A program made the translations under genes and the position numbers. Positions 9,703-18,662 of a stretch of DNA of 64,000 bases are shown one piece after another (position 1 is the first letter of the stretch; the number at the start of each line of letters is the position of its first letter). Under the pieces are notes generated by a model, which saw only the letters and a list, made by a program, of their open reading frames with translations, ran no database searches and was not told the origin of the DNA. This DNA comes from Oscillospiraceae bacterium (GTDB lineage: Bacteria; Bacillota; Clostridia; Oscillospirales; Ruminococcaceae): positions 124,001 to 188,000 of the forward strand of contig JAUNSK010000004.1 in assembly GCA_030539275.1 (NCBI GenBank), in the 5' to 3' direction.

Positions 9703-10770
9703 TTATTTATTTTTTATATTTCTGAGTCTGATAACTGCTGCTGTTTTTGTCACCTGATAAAATCTCCATACTGACATAAGCCAGAAGAGCTTCTTTGAGT
9801 AAAGTGTGTACTTGAGAACAGCCTTTTTATCTTTGCATTCACTTAAGATCTCATCTGAAAATCCGCATTCAGACAGGGATTCGTATTCACTGACATACAT
9901 CCTTCGCTGTTTCATCGATACAGAATCTACAAGGAAGAAGTAGTAGTCGATCATTCTGAATAAATAATTCATATTCATGGTCTCAACGTATTTCTTTATT
10001 GTCATATCCTGCCCGTGAGTCGTCTCCATATAGATGTTTATCCAGTTGATAAATTTATATATCTTTACATAATACTTGTAGTCGAAGTGATTGCAAAGTG
10101 AGTTTTTGCGCACAATATAATGGTAAAACTGCTTATTAACATAAAAAAGTGACTCTGCGTGATCAAGCAGCTGCAGCATAAAGCACCAGTCTTCCGAAAA
10201 ACTCAGCGTTTCAGGAAATCTGCATTTCAGTGCCACATCTCTTCTGATAAGCTTACAGTACGGACCTCTTATGCTTATCGGAATATCACCTGTCGGTGTT
10301 TCACCTGTCAGAATCATTTTTTGAATATTTATAAAGTCCTGTTTATCGTACAGTATATCGTCTGAACCAACAGGCGCAAAATTAAATTTCTGCTCTTCCT
10401 TATGCTTGACGATATTCCACATAACGATATCAGTATGGTTTTCACAAGCCTTATTATATGCATTTTCACACATATCCGGCTCTATATAATCGTCACTGTC
10501 AACAAAGGTGATCCAGCCCCCTGTTGAGTTTTCAATTCCAGTGTTGCGGGCATGTGATACACCATCGTTTTTGATATGTATTACTCTGATTCTGTCATCC
10601 TGGGTTGCAAAATTGTCACAAATCACTCCGGATGCATCTTTTGATCCGTCATCAACCAGAATGATCTCAATGTTTTTATAGGTCTGTGAGCGTATGCTTT
10701 CGATACAGTCCCCAATATATTTTTCACAGTTGTATACCGGAACTACAACGGAAATCTTCTCATTTTCCAT
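9703..10770 (-). CDS. Family 2 glycosyltransferase
   Basis: A 355-residue GT2 enzyme. The N-terminus ISVVVPVYNCEKYIGDCIES, the motif LVDDGSKD near residue 40, DGVSHARNTGI and FVDSDDYIEPDM near 93 are the standard catalytic-domain signatures. The later SFSEDWCFMLQLLD is the conserved acidic catalytic-base region. The C-terminal third is long, Tyr-rich and basic, probably membrane-associated. AAGGGG precedes the ATG. The gene begins 27 bases after the preceding GT4 gene and ends 15 bases before the next GT2, so it is part of the same transcript. Sugar specificity is not predictable from sequence alone. Confidence 0.88.
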   Translation of the reverse strand: MENEKISVVVPVYNCEKYIGDCIESIRSQTYKNIEIILVDDGSKDASGVICDNFATQDDRIRVIHIKNDGVSHARNTGIENSTGGWITFVDSDDYIEPDMCENAYNKACENHTDIVMWNIVKHKEEQKFNFAPVGSDDILYDKQDFINIQKMILTGETPTGDIPISIRGPYCKLIRRDVALKCRFPETLSFSEDWCFMLQLLDHAESLFYVNKQFYHYIVRKNSLCNHFDYKYYVKIYKFINWINIYMETTHGQDMTIKKYVETMNMNYLFRMIDYYFFLVDSVSMKQRRMYVSEYESLSECGFSDEILSECKDKKAVLKYTLYSKKLFWLMSVWRFYQVTKTAAVIRLRNIKNK

Positions 10771-10797
10771 TATATAAACCCCTTATTAAGATACTTA

Positions 10798-11889
10798 TTA
10801 TTCAAGTCCTATCAGTTTGTAAATAGTATCCCTGTACGAACTGTAGGTAAAGTTGTTTTTATATATGCCATATGATCTGTCAACGTGTTCATTTATCTGA
10901 TCATAACTCATCATTGAAATTTTTTCAATCTCATCAGCTATGGCTTCAGGTGTATTATGAACTGCAAACAGATCATTTTTTCCGTCAAAATACTCATAAA
11001 GGCCGTCTGACTCAGCAGTAACCACCGGCGAGCGAAATGCAGCTCCGTCGACTACTTTGTTTGCAAGTACTGTTCTGGCTTTATCCGAATCACCGAAAAT
11101 ACCCATAGAAACATCACATGTGTCTACTATAAAGCTTTTCCACTTGTCAACGTTTCCCCACTCATTATGAACAGTGATCATGTCATTAAGATCATACTCG
11201 TCTATCATATCTGAATATGGTTTTGCCTTCTCATCGGTATCACCCCATATATACAGATGACAACCGACTTTTTTCTGCTTGAGGATTTTCATCGCTTTAA
11301 TGATTTTTTCAAGTCCCTGAAGCGGGATGTATGTTCCTGTCCAGCAAAGGTTGAGAACATCTCTTTTCCCTGTAAAGTAGTCAAGCTTTACAGGTTCTTT
11401 TTCATCAATGCACAATGGAATGACCTTCGCATTTATGCTTTTTACATCAACATCAACTGCACTGCAGAAAAGCCTGGCTTCAGATGAATTCAGAAACAGA
11501 AGAGTGTCTGAGTTCTGAAGTGCATACCTGTCACAGTTTCTGAGCATACGTGCTCTTTTTGAATCCTTCCTGCATATTTTACGGTCATTTACCTCTGTAT
11601 CATAAAATGAAATATAAAAGTCTGTTATAATTCTTTTCTTAAGAAAATGAGCAGTTTTTATAAGCTTATTGTCATGCTGCATGGCAGCAACAAAAACAAC
11701 ATCAGATCTTAGTAAATCAAAAAACTCACCCGGGAATAAAAACAGCTTGTATATAAAGCGTTTTATTCCTGACTGAGGTACGTAAAAAGAGTTATAACGA
11801 CATGAAATTTTTTTATTGTCAATAAGAGTATGCAAAAGATTTTTGGTTCTGTAAGCACCTCTTATTTCACCGATAACAAAAATCTTCAT
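10798..11889 (-). CDS. GT-B fold glycosyltransferase (GT4-like)
   Basis: A 363-residue protein with two Rossmann-like halves. The N-terminus MKIFVIGEIRGAYRTKNL and the C-terminal nucleotide-sugar-binding half (NLCWTGTYIPLQGLEKIIKAMKIL, LYIWGDTDEK, ANKVVDGAAFRSPVVTAE) fit GT4-type transferases. The canonical E-x7-E motif is degenerate: the equivalent stretch near residue 280 lacks the first Glu. Its start overlaps the stop of the following gene on the operon (11886-12770) by 4 bases, so they are coupled. It is one of the assembly enzymes of locus A, and its donor is unknown. Confidence 0.78.
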   Translation of the reverse strand: MKIFVIGEIRGAYRTKNLLHTLIDNKKISCRYNSFYVPQSGIKRFIYKLFLFPGEFFDLLRSDVVFVAAMQHDNKLIKTAHFLKKRIITDFYISFYDTEVNDRKICRKDSKRARMLRNCDRYALQNSDTLLFLNSSEARLFCSAVDVDVKSINAKVIPLCIDEKEPVKLDYFTGKRDVLNLCWTGTYIPLQGLEKIIKAMKILKQKKVGCHLYIWGDTDEKAKPYSDMIDEYDLNDMITVHNEWGNVDKWKSFIVDTCDVSMGIFGDSDKARTVLANKVVDGAAFRSPVVTAESDGLYEYFDGKNDLFAVHNTPEAIADEIEKISMMSYDQINEHVDRSYGIYKNNFTYSSYRDTIYKLIGLE

Positions 11890-12770
11890 GAGTTATCACC
11901 TTTCTTACGTAACTTTCTTATTATACGTCCGGGATCAAGCATAAGTTTTTTTATCATATAATAATTACCCTTAAACTTCATTCCTGCGGCTTTATAATTC
12001 TTTTCTATAAAGAAATAAAGCTGTGATCTTGCTTTTGCATTTTTCCTGTAATACTGATTGTATTTGCGGAGTATTGAAAAATATCCGCGAAGACCCTTCT
12101 GTGGATCCCCAGAGATACGCTCGCCTTCATATATGTAATGTTTAAAAAGCTTGTCCGGACATCCCTGGACATCATAGTATCTGCTGATCCTCAGCCACAT
12201 TTCATAATCCTGTCTGGCTGGAAAATCTGTATCAAAAAGGCCTGCCTTTGCAAACACATCCCTGCGTATCATTGCCTGTGTCGTAGTTCCGACATAGTCC
12301 ATATACAGCATATCTGAGAACGTTACATTCTCTTTGAAAAATGGGTTATATGTTGTACTCTGTTCACCGCTGTTGTTTACCAGTACTCTGTATCCGTTGC
12401 AGAAAACCAGTCCAGCAGACGGGTTGCTCCTGAAAATACTTAACTGCTTCTCAAGTTTTTGAGGCAGCCATTCATCATCATCATCAAGAAAAGCAGTGTA
12501 CTCACCGCGTGCAGCAAATATTCCTGTATTTCTTGCGACCTGTGCACCCATATTCTGAGGCTGCTTTATATATCTGACACAGTCATACTCTGACATCTCC
12601 TGTTTGATCTGAGCACTGCCTGCATAATCTGGTTTGTTGTCATCTATAATAAGTATTTCTATGTTTTTATATGTCTGGGACAGAACACTCTCCACTGCCC
12701 TTTTCAGAATGTCACACTCCCTGTTGTAAGTAGTGATGATCACGCTGACCATTCCATTAACCGGTTCCAT
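11886..12770 (-). CDS. Family 2 glycosyltransferase
   Basis: A 294-residue GT2 protein. It has VSVIITTYNRECDILKRAVE, LIIDDN near residue 42, QNMGAQVARNTGIFAARG, and FLDDDDEWLPQKL near 93, the DxD-type metal site. The region PARQDYEMWLRIS contains the probable catalytic acidic residue. The start at 12770 is supported by AAGGGGGAG about 12 bases upstream. A second in-frame Met six codons in is possible. It lies between two other glycosyltransferase genes with short gaps. Its specificity is unknown. Confidence 0.88.
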   Translation of the reverse strand: MEPVNGMVSVIITTYNRECDILKRAVESVLSQTYKNIEILIIDDNKPDYAGSAQIKQEMSEYDCVRYIKQPQNMGAQVARNTGIFAARGEYTAFLDDDDEWLPQKLEKQLSIFRSNPSAGLVFCNGYRVLVNNSGEQSTTYNPFFKENVTFSDMLYMDYVGTTTQAMIRRDVFAKAGLFDTDFPARQDYEMWLRISRYYDVQGCPDKLFKHYIYEGERISGDPQKGLRGYFSILRKYNQYYRKNAKARSQLYFFIEKNYKAAGMKFKGNYYMIKKLMLDPGRIIRKLRKKGDNS

Positions 12771-12789
12771 ATCTCCCTGAGGCTCCCCC

Positions 12790-13647
12790 TTACTGCGGCT
12801 GTTTATATAATCTGAAATTGACCAGAATATACTTGACTAGCTTTTTTAACCCAAACGACGCTTTAAGTGATTTTCCTGCCGCTTTTCTGAATTCAGAAAA
12901 ATTGTTGTCCAGAGCAAGAAAATATGCGTAATCGTCATAGAATATCCCCAGTGTCTTTTTATTTGTACTGAGCAAATATGAATACTTTTCACTTATTCGC
13001 TTCATTGCTACCACTCCCTTATGCGGATTGGCAGTTATACTGTTTTCCTGTCTGTACTGTTTAACAAGAGGTTCATCAATAAAGTAAAGGCTGTACTTCT
13101 GAACTGCCCTGATTACCCAGTCCCAGTCCTGCATTCTCGGCATCAGAACATCAAACAGCGTATCGTCAAAGCATTTTCTTTTAGCAATTATAGTCTGAGT
13201 ACTTATAAAGCTTTTTTTCAGAATATCATCCAGACTTTTATATCCCTGTGTCCTTCTGGATTCCTCCGGAACGACCCAGCTTGTATCTCCTGAATATGCA
13301 AGCATTGCACAGGATACAATGTCACAGTCAGTTTCTTCAAAAACTTTCATCTGTTTTTCAAGCTTGTTATCCATCCAGATATCATCACTGTCCTGAAAAG
13401 CAATATACTCGCCGCGTGCAGCTGAAACTCCACGGTTTCTGGCAGCACAGGCACCGCTGTTTTTTTCAAGACATATATATCTGAGCCTTTTATCTTTAAT
13501 CTGCTCAACTGCTTCTCTGGTTGAATCAGTAGAGCAGTCATCAACTACAATAAGTTCTAGGTCAGAGTATGTCTGGTTCAATACACTTTCAACAGCAGCC
13601 TTTATAGAGTTTTCTCTGTTGTACGCAGGAATTATAACTGAAATCAT
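12790..13647 (-). CDS. Family 2 glycosyltransferase
   Basis: A 285-residue GT2 protein. The N-terminus ISVIIPAYNRENSIKAAVES, VVDDCSTD near residue 38, NSGACAARNRGVSAARG and FQDSDDIWMDNKL near 88 form a complete catalytic domain. PRMQDWDWVIRAVQ is the downstream acidic motif. It overlaps the polymerase gene upstream by 4 bases (ATGA type), so polymerase and transferase translation are coupled. It belongs to the locus A repeat-unit assembly set; donor and linkage cannot be read from the sequence. Confidence 0.88.
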   Translation of the reverse strand: MISVIIPAYNRENSIKAAVESVLNQTYSDLELIVVDDCSTDSTREAVEQIKDKRLRYICLEKNSGACAARNRGVSAARGEYIAFQDSDDIWMDNKLEKQMKVFEETDCDIVSCAMLAYSGDTSWVVPEESRRTQGYKSLDDILKKSFISTQTIIAKRKCFDDTLFDVLMPRMQDWDWVIRAVQKYSLYFIDEPLVKQYRQENSITANPHKGVVAMKRISEKYSYLLSTNKKTLGIFYDDYAYFLALDNNFSEFRKAAGKSLKASFGLKKLVKYILVNFRLYKQPQ

Positions 13648-14963
13648 GCCTGTAAAGCTCCTACCTTATTTACTTGAGTATTAGTTTCATCGTGCTCATC
13701 CCTGTAAACTATAAACATACTGATAATTACAAAGAAAAGTCTGTATTCCTGCATCTGCGGGAAAGTAAACAGAACTATCATATATGTGAGTACAATAATG
13801 AAAAAATACTTATAGAATAGATCATTTTTTTTGGCTTTCATATGCTTACCGCCTGAAACCAGGAAATAACCATACATTAAAATATATGAACTGAGCCCGA
13901 ACACACCGTACTTCGAAAGCTCTCTCAGATATGTGTTGTCAATAGAGTTATTATAAAGAGTTACATTATACTGAGTATTGAAGAATGCTATCTTCATATT
14001 ATCTGTTGCATTTACCCCGATTCCGAATACACGGTTATGCTTGAGATTGTTCCATATCTCAGTAAACAAACTGAATCTGTAAGTGAACGGATTATCAATA
14101 CCACCGACCATTGAACGATAGTCACTGCTGAACAGACCTGCAAGCATATAGAAGTATTGCTGGAAACTTGATCTGATGCCTTTGCTGCATATCAAAGCAA
14201 TTATAAAAGCCAGGATCGCACCCGAAACTATTACACCACCAAGAAGAACCTGTTTTCTTGTCCTGACTTTATGTTCCTTATTGATAAGATATATAAGAAG
14301 TATTCCGAAAGCTGTTATCAGAAGAACTGATCTTGTCTTTGTCAGAAGCAGATTCAGAAGCAGAACGCACAGAATTGCCTTGTATATAAATTTGCTGTTT
14401 GTCTTAATAACATAAATACATAAAAATACAGAGAGCATTATATATGCAGCGTAACTGATCGCATGGTTAAATGACTGTTCAATTCTTATACTGCCAAGAC
14501 GAAAATACTCAATACTTCCAAGTGAAGCAGTACTATATGAATAGTTTTCGATAAGACTCCATATATTGAATTCAAAAATATACTCTAAAACACCTGAAAA
14601 AGCAACTATTCCTGAAGTAACTACGATCAGCCTCAGACAATAATTAAAATCAAATTTTCTCAGGGTGTTAGTCAGAATAAACAGAACAAGCATTTGTTCT
14701 ACTACAAATCTGAAAAGTGTAATTACTTCCGAATGAAGCACCATACACAATATCTCAATACTAAAATATAATATGAAAACGCCAAAAAACTCACGGGCAA
14801 GCTTAAAACGTGTACCGTCAAAGAGAACCCAGAGTCCCGACAACAATATTACTAATAGTGAGTAACTGGGAACAGATGCAAATCTGCAGTAATCAGGTAA
14901 TATCGGATAAAGTGTCAAAAACAGAAACAAAATAATCTGACTGATTGACAACGTAGATTTCAT
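13644..14963 (-). CDS. Wzy-type O-antigen/capsule polymerase (locus A)
   Basis: A 439-residue hydrophobic protein with roughly 10-12 predicted membrane segments and one long extracytoplasmic loop between about residues 260 and 340. The stretch KTRSVLLITAFGILLIY near residue 205 and HNRVFGIGVNATDN after the loop resemble the O-antigen ligase/polymerase (Wzy/WaaL) family. No other polymerase candidate exists in locus A, which supports the call. It would join undecaprenyl-linked repeat units on the outer face of the membrane. Primary sequence conservation in Wzy is weak, so the call rests on topology and context. Confidence 0.8.
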   Translation of the reverse strand: MKSTLSISQIILFLFLTLYPILPDYCRFASVPSYSLLVILLSGLWVLFDGTRFKLAREFFGVFILYFSIEILCMVLHSEVITLFRFVVEQMLVLFILTNTLRKFDFNYCLRLIVVTSGIVAFSGVLEYIFEFNIWSLIENYSYSTASLGSIEYFRLGSIRIEQSFNHAISYAAYIMLSVFLCIYVIKTNSKFIYKAILCVLLLNLLLTKTRSVLLITAFGILLIYLINKEHKVRTRKQVLLGGVIVSGAILAFIIALICSKGIRSSFQQYFYMLAGLFSSDYRSMVGGIDNPFTYRFSLFTEIWNNLKHNRVFGIGVNATDNMKIAFFNTQYNVTLYNNSIDNTYLRELSKYGVFGLSSYILMYGYFLVSGGKHMKAKKNDLFYKYFFIIVLTYMIVLFTFPQMQEYRLFFVIISMFIVYRDEHDETNTQVNKVGALQA

Positions 14964-15000
14964 TACTTAAAACACCCACCTCTTTAAAATATTCAGAGCA

Positions 15001-15960
15001 TCAGATAAACATAAGCTGCCCGATAATCTGTACCGGACCCTGCTTAAGAAATTTGTATCGCAGTACAGTGTTTATGCGCTGCAGCTTGTTGTACTTTTCA
15101 AGCTCTGCATATTTTGCAAGTACCATTCTTTGTTCCTCTGTTATTTTGTCATTATAGATCTCCAGAAGACTTTGTGCCTGACGTACTGATTCGATTATAG
15201 TTCTCTTTACTCTGTTGTCAACAAATAATCTGTTGAAAATAAAACCTATTGAATTTACTTTTGTAGCACCGACAACATTTCCTTCATGCTGTCTGTATTT
15301 GATAGTTGCTTCGTTTACAACGCCGATATGTCCGAACATAGATGCTACTACAGCAATCCACCAGTCATGCATGGCAACCCTGTCATCACTTATATCGATC
15401 AGATCACATAGTTCCCTGTTGAACATCATAGTGCATCCTGTAACATTGTTCTGAACAAGAAGCCTGTTGAGTGTTTTCACCTGCGGCTGAAGAGATCTGT
15501 ATGCAAAAAAAGAGTCCCCGAGAGTATCAAGCTTTGAATCTACGACCTCAAGATCAGTATGTACCAGCACCGGAGTCTTTCCATATTTTTTTTCTGATTT
15601 GCGGACTTTATTCAAAGTGATTTCGATCTTGTTGCTCTTCCAGTAATCATCCTGATCTGAAAACATAAAATACCGCATATCCGGATAATTTTCTCTGACA
15701 TACTTAAGAACACATGAAAAGTTTTTCTTTGAACTGTGCGCCTCTTCGTTATCCTTAACGCAAACTATCTTGTCAGGGTAACTGCTTACAAATTCATCAA
15801 TGATCTCAGGTGTTTTATCACCTGAGCCATCATCCCTTATGAAAAGGATCCAGTTCCTGCAGGTTTGTTCCTTTATTGATAATATCTGCTCTCTGAGATA
15901 TTTTTCACCATTATATGCAGCCATACATATAGCGACCGTTGATTCATCAATTTTGATCAT
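15001..15960 (-). CDS. Family 2 glycosyltransferase, rhamnosyltransferase-like
   Basis: A 319-residue GT2 protein. It starts ATVAICMAAYNGEKYL-like (residues 8-22), then has FIRDDGSGDKTPEIIDEF near residue 40, FMFSDQDDYWKSNKI near 98 and MHDWWIAVVASMFG near 195. The SDQDDYW and HDWW motifs are shared with rhamnosyltransferases such as those of O-antigen clusters. With rfbB and rfbD in the same locus, a rhamnosyl donor is the best guess. It overlaps the next gene upstream (15957-17135) by 4 bases. Transferase family membership is firm; the sugar is inferred. Confidence 0.85.
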   Translation of the reverse strand: MIKIDESTVAICMAAYNGEKYLREQILSIKEQTCRNWILFIRDDGSGDKTPEIIDEFVSSYPDKIVCVKDNEEAHSSKKNFSCVLKYVRENYPDMRYFMFSDQDDYWKSNKIEITLNKVRKSEKKYGKTPVLVHTDLEVVDSKLDTLGDSFFAYRSLQPQVKTLNRLLVQNNVTGCTMMFNRELCDLIDISDDRVAMHDWWIAVVASMFGHIGVVNEATIKYRQHEGNVVGATKVNSIGFIFNRLFVDNRVKRTIIESVRQAQSLLEIYNDKITEEQRMVLAKYAELEKYNKLQRINTVLRYKFLKQGPVQIIGQLMFI

Positions 15961-17135
15961 TTAACTGATTTCACACCTTTATCTGAATTAAAAGTTCTTT
16001 CATATTCATCAACGATATAATCCCAGTTATAATAATCGCTGATTCGCTTCTTTGCCTTCATTCCTGTAGATAATATTTCATCAGCATCAAGCTTATCACA
16101 GCGTTCAATAAGTGATGCAAGATTTCCTTCTGATTTGTCCCAGTACAGTGCTCCGTCCTCAGCTACCTCACGGTTAAAGCCAACACCAAGGAGCAGATTC
16201 AGATCTGTATATGAAAGTGCTTCCAGAAGTGATGGATTAGTTCCGCCAACCTCATGTCCGTGGAAATATCCATATGCATCCTCACGTATTTTTTTCAGAA
16301 GCTGATCATCATAAACTGTTCCTACAAACCTGATCCTCTTATCTTTTTCAAAGCCTGTTGTCTCTCTGAGCTTTTCATAGAACTTGTTTTTCTCAACATT
16401 GGTTATAAGAACAAGACTTTTTGATGTAGATGACTTCATGAATTCACGGATCATAGTTTCATAATTGTTTTCCGGAACAAAGCGTCCTACTACAAGATAA
16501 TAGGAACCTTTTGAAAGTCCGAATTTTGTATACCAGTCGTTAAGCTTTTTATCATTGTCAGCAAGTTCTGATTTACCCTTATCAGCACCATATGCTATAA
16601 ATGTTGTTGCAGGTTTGAACTGTGCATAGTCATTCTGAATGTATTTTTCGATATTTTTACTGTCACAGATCAGTAAATCGGCATATTTTACCATTAGCTT
16701 CTCAGAGATCTTCCAGTATTTTCTGATTGCAGCATTCCATTTATCTCTTTTCCATTCGTGACCGTCCGGATTAACATACAGTCTGACATTCATATCACTG
16801 AGCTGTTTTTTATAGCGTCCGATAAACGGTCCGATTCTGCACGCAAGTACATATATTATGCAGTCAGTAAGATTATTTTCCTTTATGTATGAGATGCATC
16901 TTTTTAATGCTGCTATGTCATAATATACTGCCTTTGCTGAACCTATTGAAGGTATTTTAACATTAAAACACTGCGCATTATTATATTCAAACGTATCATT
17001 ATTATCTGACATACATGCTACATAGTATTTTATATTATCAGATTTCCTGTTTGCAGTAAGCTTGTCCACAAAGGTCTCAAATCCACCGTAAGAGGCGGGA
17101 ATGCCTTTGCTTCCTATAATAAAAATATGCTTCAT
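15957..17135 (-). CDS. DUF1972-type GT4 glycosyltransferase, probable rhamnosyltransferase
   Basis: A 392-residue GT-B protein. The N-terminus IFIIGSKGIPASYGGFETFV is the hallmark of the DUF1972 domain, which is fused to a GT4 domain. The C-terminal half has YLVVGRFVPENNYETMI and HEVGGTNPSLLEAL, the latter carrying the substrate-binding Glu. Members include the pneumococcal Cps2T rhamnosyltransferase, which adds L-rhamnose to the first, lipid-linked sugar. It lies second in the operon, just after the PGT gene, which fits adding the second sugar. The overlap with the following GT2 gene is 4 bases. Confidence 0.87.
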   Translation of the reverse strand: MKHIFIIGSKGIPASYGGFETFVDKLTANRKSDNIKYYVACMSDNNDTFEYNNAQCFNVKIPSIGSAKAVYYDIAALKRCISYIKENNLTDCIIYVLACRIGPFIGRYKKQLSDMNVRLYVNPDGHEWKRDKWNAAIRKYWKISEKLMVKYADLLICDSKNIEKYIQNDYAQFKPATTFIAYGADKGKSELADNDKKLNDWYTKFGLSKGSYYLVVGRFVPENNYETMIREFMKSSTSKSLVLITNVEKNKFYEKLRETTGFEKDKRIRFVGTVYDDQLLKKIREDAYGYFHGHEVGGTNPSLLEALSYTDLNLLLGVGFNREVAEDGALYWDKSEGNLASLIERCDKLDADEILSTGMKAKKRISDYYNWDYIVDEYERTFNSDKGVKSVK

Positions 17136-17162
17136 CTGAACTAATCTCTGCCCTTCTATTTT

Positions 17163-18008
17163 TTATTTTGCACCATTTTGTCTTAAAACAGCAAGGCAGG
17201 TTTTTGCTACTACCTTCGCATCAACAATCAGTGACCTTTCCTTTATGTACTTTATATCAGAATCGACCCATTCATCAAATCCCATGTTGCTTCTGCCTGA
17301 ACACTGACAGTAACATGAAAGTCCTCCTTTGACAACCAGTCTGTTCATCTGATAAGGAGTATAATGAATTACCTCTCGCGGAAGAGGAGGTCTCGGTCCT
17401 ATTATACTCATATGGCCCAACAGAACATTAATCAGCTGCGGCAGTTCATCTATTGAGGTTTTTCTTATAAATTTCCCTATTGCGGTGACCCTTGGATCGT
17501 TCTCCATTTTGAAAGCGAGTCCGTCAGTTTCATTGAGCTTCTGAATTTCTTCAAATCTTTCTTCAGCATCCAGATACATTGATCTGAACTTGTACATTTT
17601 AAATGGCTTTCCGTTTTTCGTAAGTCTCGGCTGAGAAAAAAACGGTGTTCCTTTGTCTTCCCAAAAAATCAATACCGATACTACAACAAATAGTGGTGAT
17701 AGAATAATTATTGATAACAGTGACAAAACAATGTCCAGTAACCTTTTTATTGCTACATATAGTTTTCCGCCGTTTGGACTGATGGTTTCATCTGATGACT
17801 TAAGAGTTTCCGTAACTCCTGTTTCAAGTTTTTTGAGCTGTTCATCATTAAAGTACAGAATCTGATATCTTACATTATTCTTAACTTTTTTATTATTTAT
17901 TTTTCGATCTGTATGTTTATTTTGAAATGACACCTTAGAATGGTCTAATTCTTCTTCTTTTTCCTCGATTTTTACTTTATCGAAGGTTACAGTTTTTTCA
18001 CTGACCAT
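17163..18008 (-). CDS. Initiating sugar-1-phosphate transferase (PGT), locus A
   Basis: Transfers a hexose-1-phosphate to undecaprenyl phosphate and so starts the locus A repeat unit. About 281 residues. Residues 1-85 are a charged, soluble extension with no membrane bundle. They are followed by the reentrant hydrophobic segment LLDIVLSLLSIIILSPLFVV, then MYKFRSM, the catalytic Asp-Glu in SIDELPQLINVL, and [13 protein letters not shown]. The C-terminal motif is unusual: GGLSCYCQCSGRS replaces the common PGLTGxWQVSGR. The frame opens at an ATG at 18041, but a GGGGGG ribosome site points to the ATGs at 18011 or 18008. It is the first gene of locus A, behind the promoter at 18207-18235. Confidence 0.87.
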   Translation of the reverse strand: MVSEKTVTFDKVKIEEKEEELDHSKVSFQNKHTDRKINNKKVKNNVRYQILYFNDEQLKKLETGVTETLKSSDETISPNGGKLYVAIKRLLDIVLSLLSIIILSPLFVVVSVLIFWEDKGTPFFSQPRLTKNGKPFKMYKFRSMYLDAEERFEEIQKLNETDGLAFKMENDPRVTAIGKFIRKTSIDELPQLINVLLGHMSIIGPRPPLPREVIHYTPYQMNRLVVKGGLSCYCQCSGRSNMGFDEWVDSDIKYIKERSLIVDAKVVAKTCLAVLRQNGAK

Positions 18009-18206
18009 CATAACCCCCCAATATTCTATTTGCTTATACATTTATTAACCAGTTATGAATATTAATATGTACAGTGCATATTTCTGCTTCGATTTCATAG
18101 CAAAACAATAAACTGAGTAACTCTGTGAACTTTTCCATTTTCTGCAGTCTCACAATGCCATCAGTTATACAAAGATATGAAAAAATATTCGAAAACTTTT
18201 TATTTA

Positions 18207-18235
18207 ATTATAAATAATATTCATTAAAATGTCAA
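18207..18235 (-). promoter_or_regulatory. Sigma-A promoter for locus A
   Basis: On the minus strand TTGACA (18235-18230) and TATAAT (18212-18207) are separated by exactly 17 bases, a perfect consensus. Transcription would start near 18200 and give a leader of about 190 bases before the PGT start at 18008. Confidence 0.8.
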
Positions 18236-18526
18236 GTAAATTTCAATATTAGAAATTTGTTATAAAAACAACGTACTAAATATGGCTATTGATAACAAAA
18301 TACTTTAAAAATAATTTTCATATTTTTGTGAAAATGAATATAACTTTAACAATTAGTAGAAATAAATTATAATTTATATCATTTTTTATTCACTTTCTAT
18401 TAATTTTTAACTAATTTAATTTATATATCATTATATATACATTATTTTCTTTAATTGTCAGTATATATAATTTTACACTTTCCGGTTAGAAATATATGGT
18501 TATAGTTACAATTAAATGAAACAATG

Positions 18527-18556
18527 TTGACTTTTAACATTAGCCGATGTTATAAT
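18527..18556 (+). promoter_or_regulatory. Sigma-A promoter for the BY-kinase gene
   Basis: TTGACT at 18527-18532 and TATAAT at 18551-18556 with an 18-base spacer. The expected start near 18563 gives a leader of about 100 bases before the ATG at 18663. Confidence 0.75.
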
Positions 18557-18621
18557 ACAAATATTAGCATATTTATATTATATTAATCGTACTGTGCAAA
18601 TAGAGTAATATTTCTTGACAG

Positions 18622-18653
18622 AAAGGTGGTAGTAACCGGGACTGTCCGGTAAC
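18622..18653 (+). promoter_or_regulatory. Leader motif AAAGGTGG plus stem-loop before the BY-kinase start
   Basis: AAAGGTGGTAG at 18622-18632 is followed by a stem-loop: GT-A-ACCGG (18632-18639), loop GACTGT, CCGGT-A-AC (18646-18653). No ribosome site exists within 15 bases of the ATG at 18663. If the hairpin forms in the RNA, AAAGGTGG is brought to about 11 bases of the ATG and could serve as the ribosome site. GGTGGTAG also differs by one base from the RfaH ops core GGCGGTAG. Both readings are inference. Confidence 0.45.
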
Positions 18654-18662
18654 ATTCAAATT

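Larger units (their letters stand above)
18042..18662. other. AT-rich divergent intergenic region between locus A and the BY-kinase gene
   Basis: About 620 bases without a credible gene on either strand. It is very AT-rich and holds two strong back-to-back sigma-A promoters, one for each direction, listed separately. The minus-strand leader is about 190 bases and the plus-strand leader about 100 bases. The plus-strand leader ends in a stem-loop next to a GGTGGTAG motif. I saw no long inverted repeat that would suggest an invertible promoter here. Confidence 0.7.

Noticed and set aside
18615..18620. TTGACA as a -35 just before the BY-kinase
   Set aside because: No -10-like hexamer lies 16-18 bases downstream; the TTGACT/TATAAT pair at 18527-18556 is better placed.
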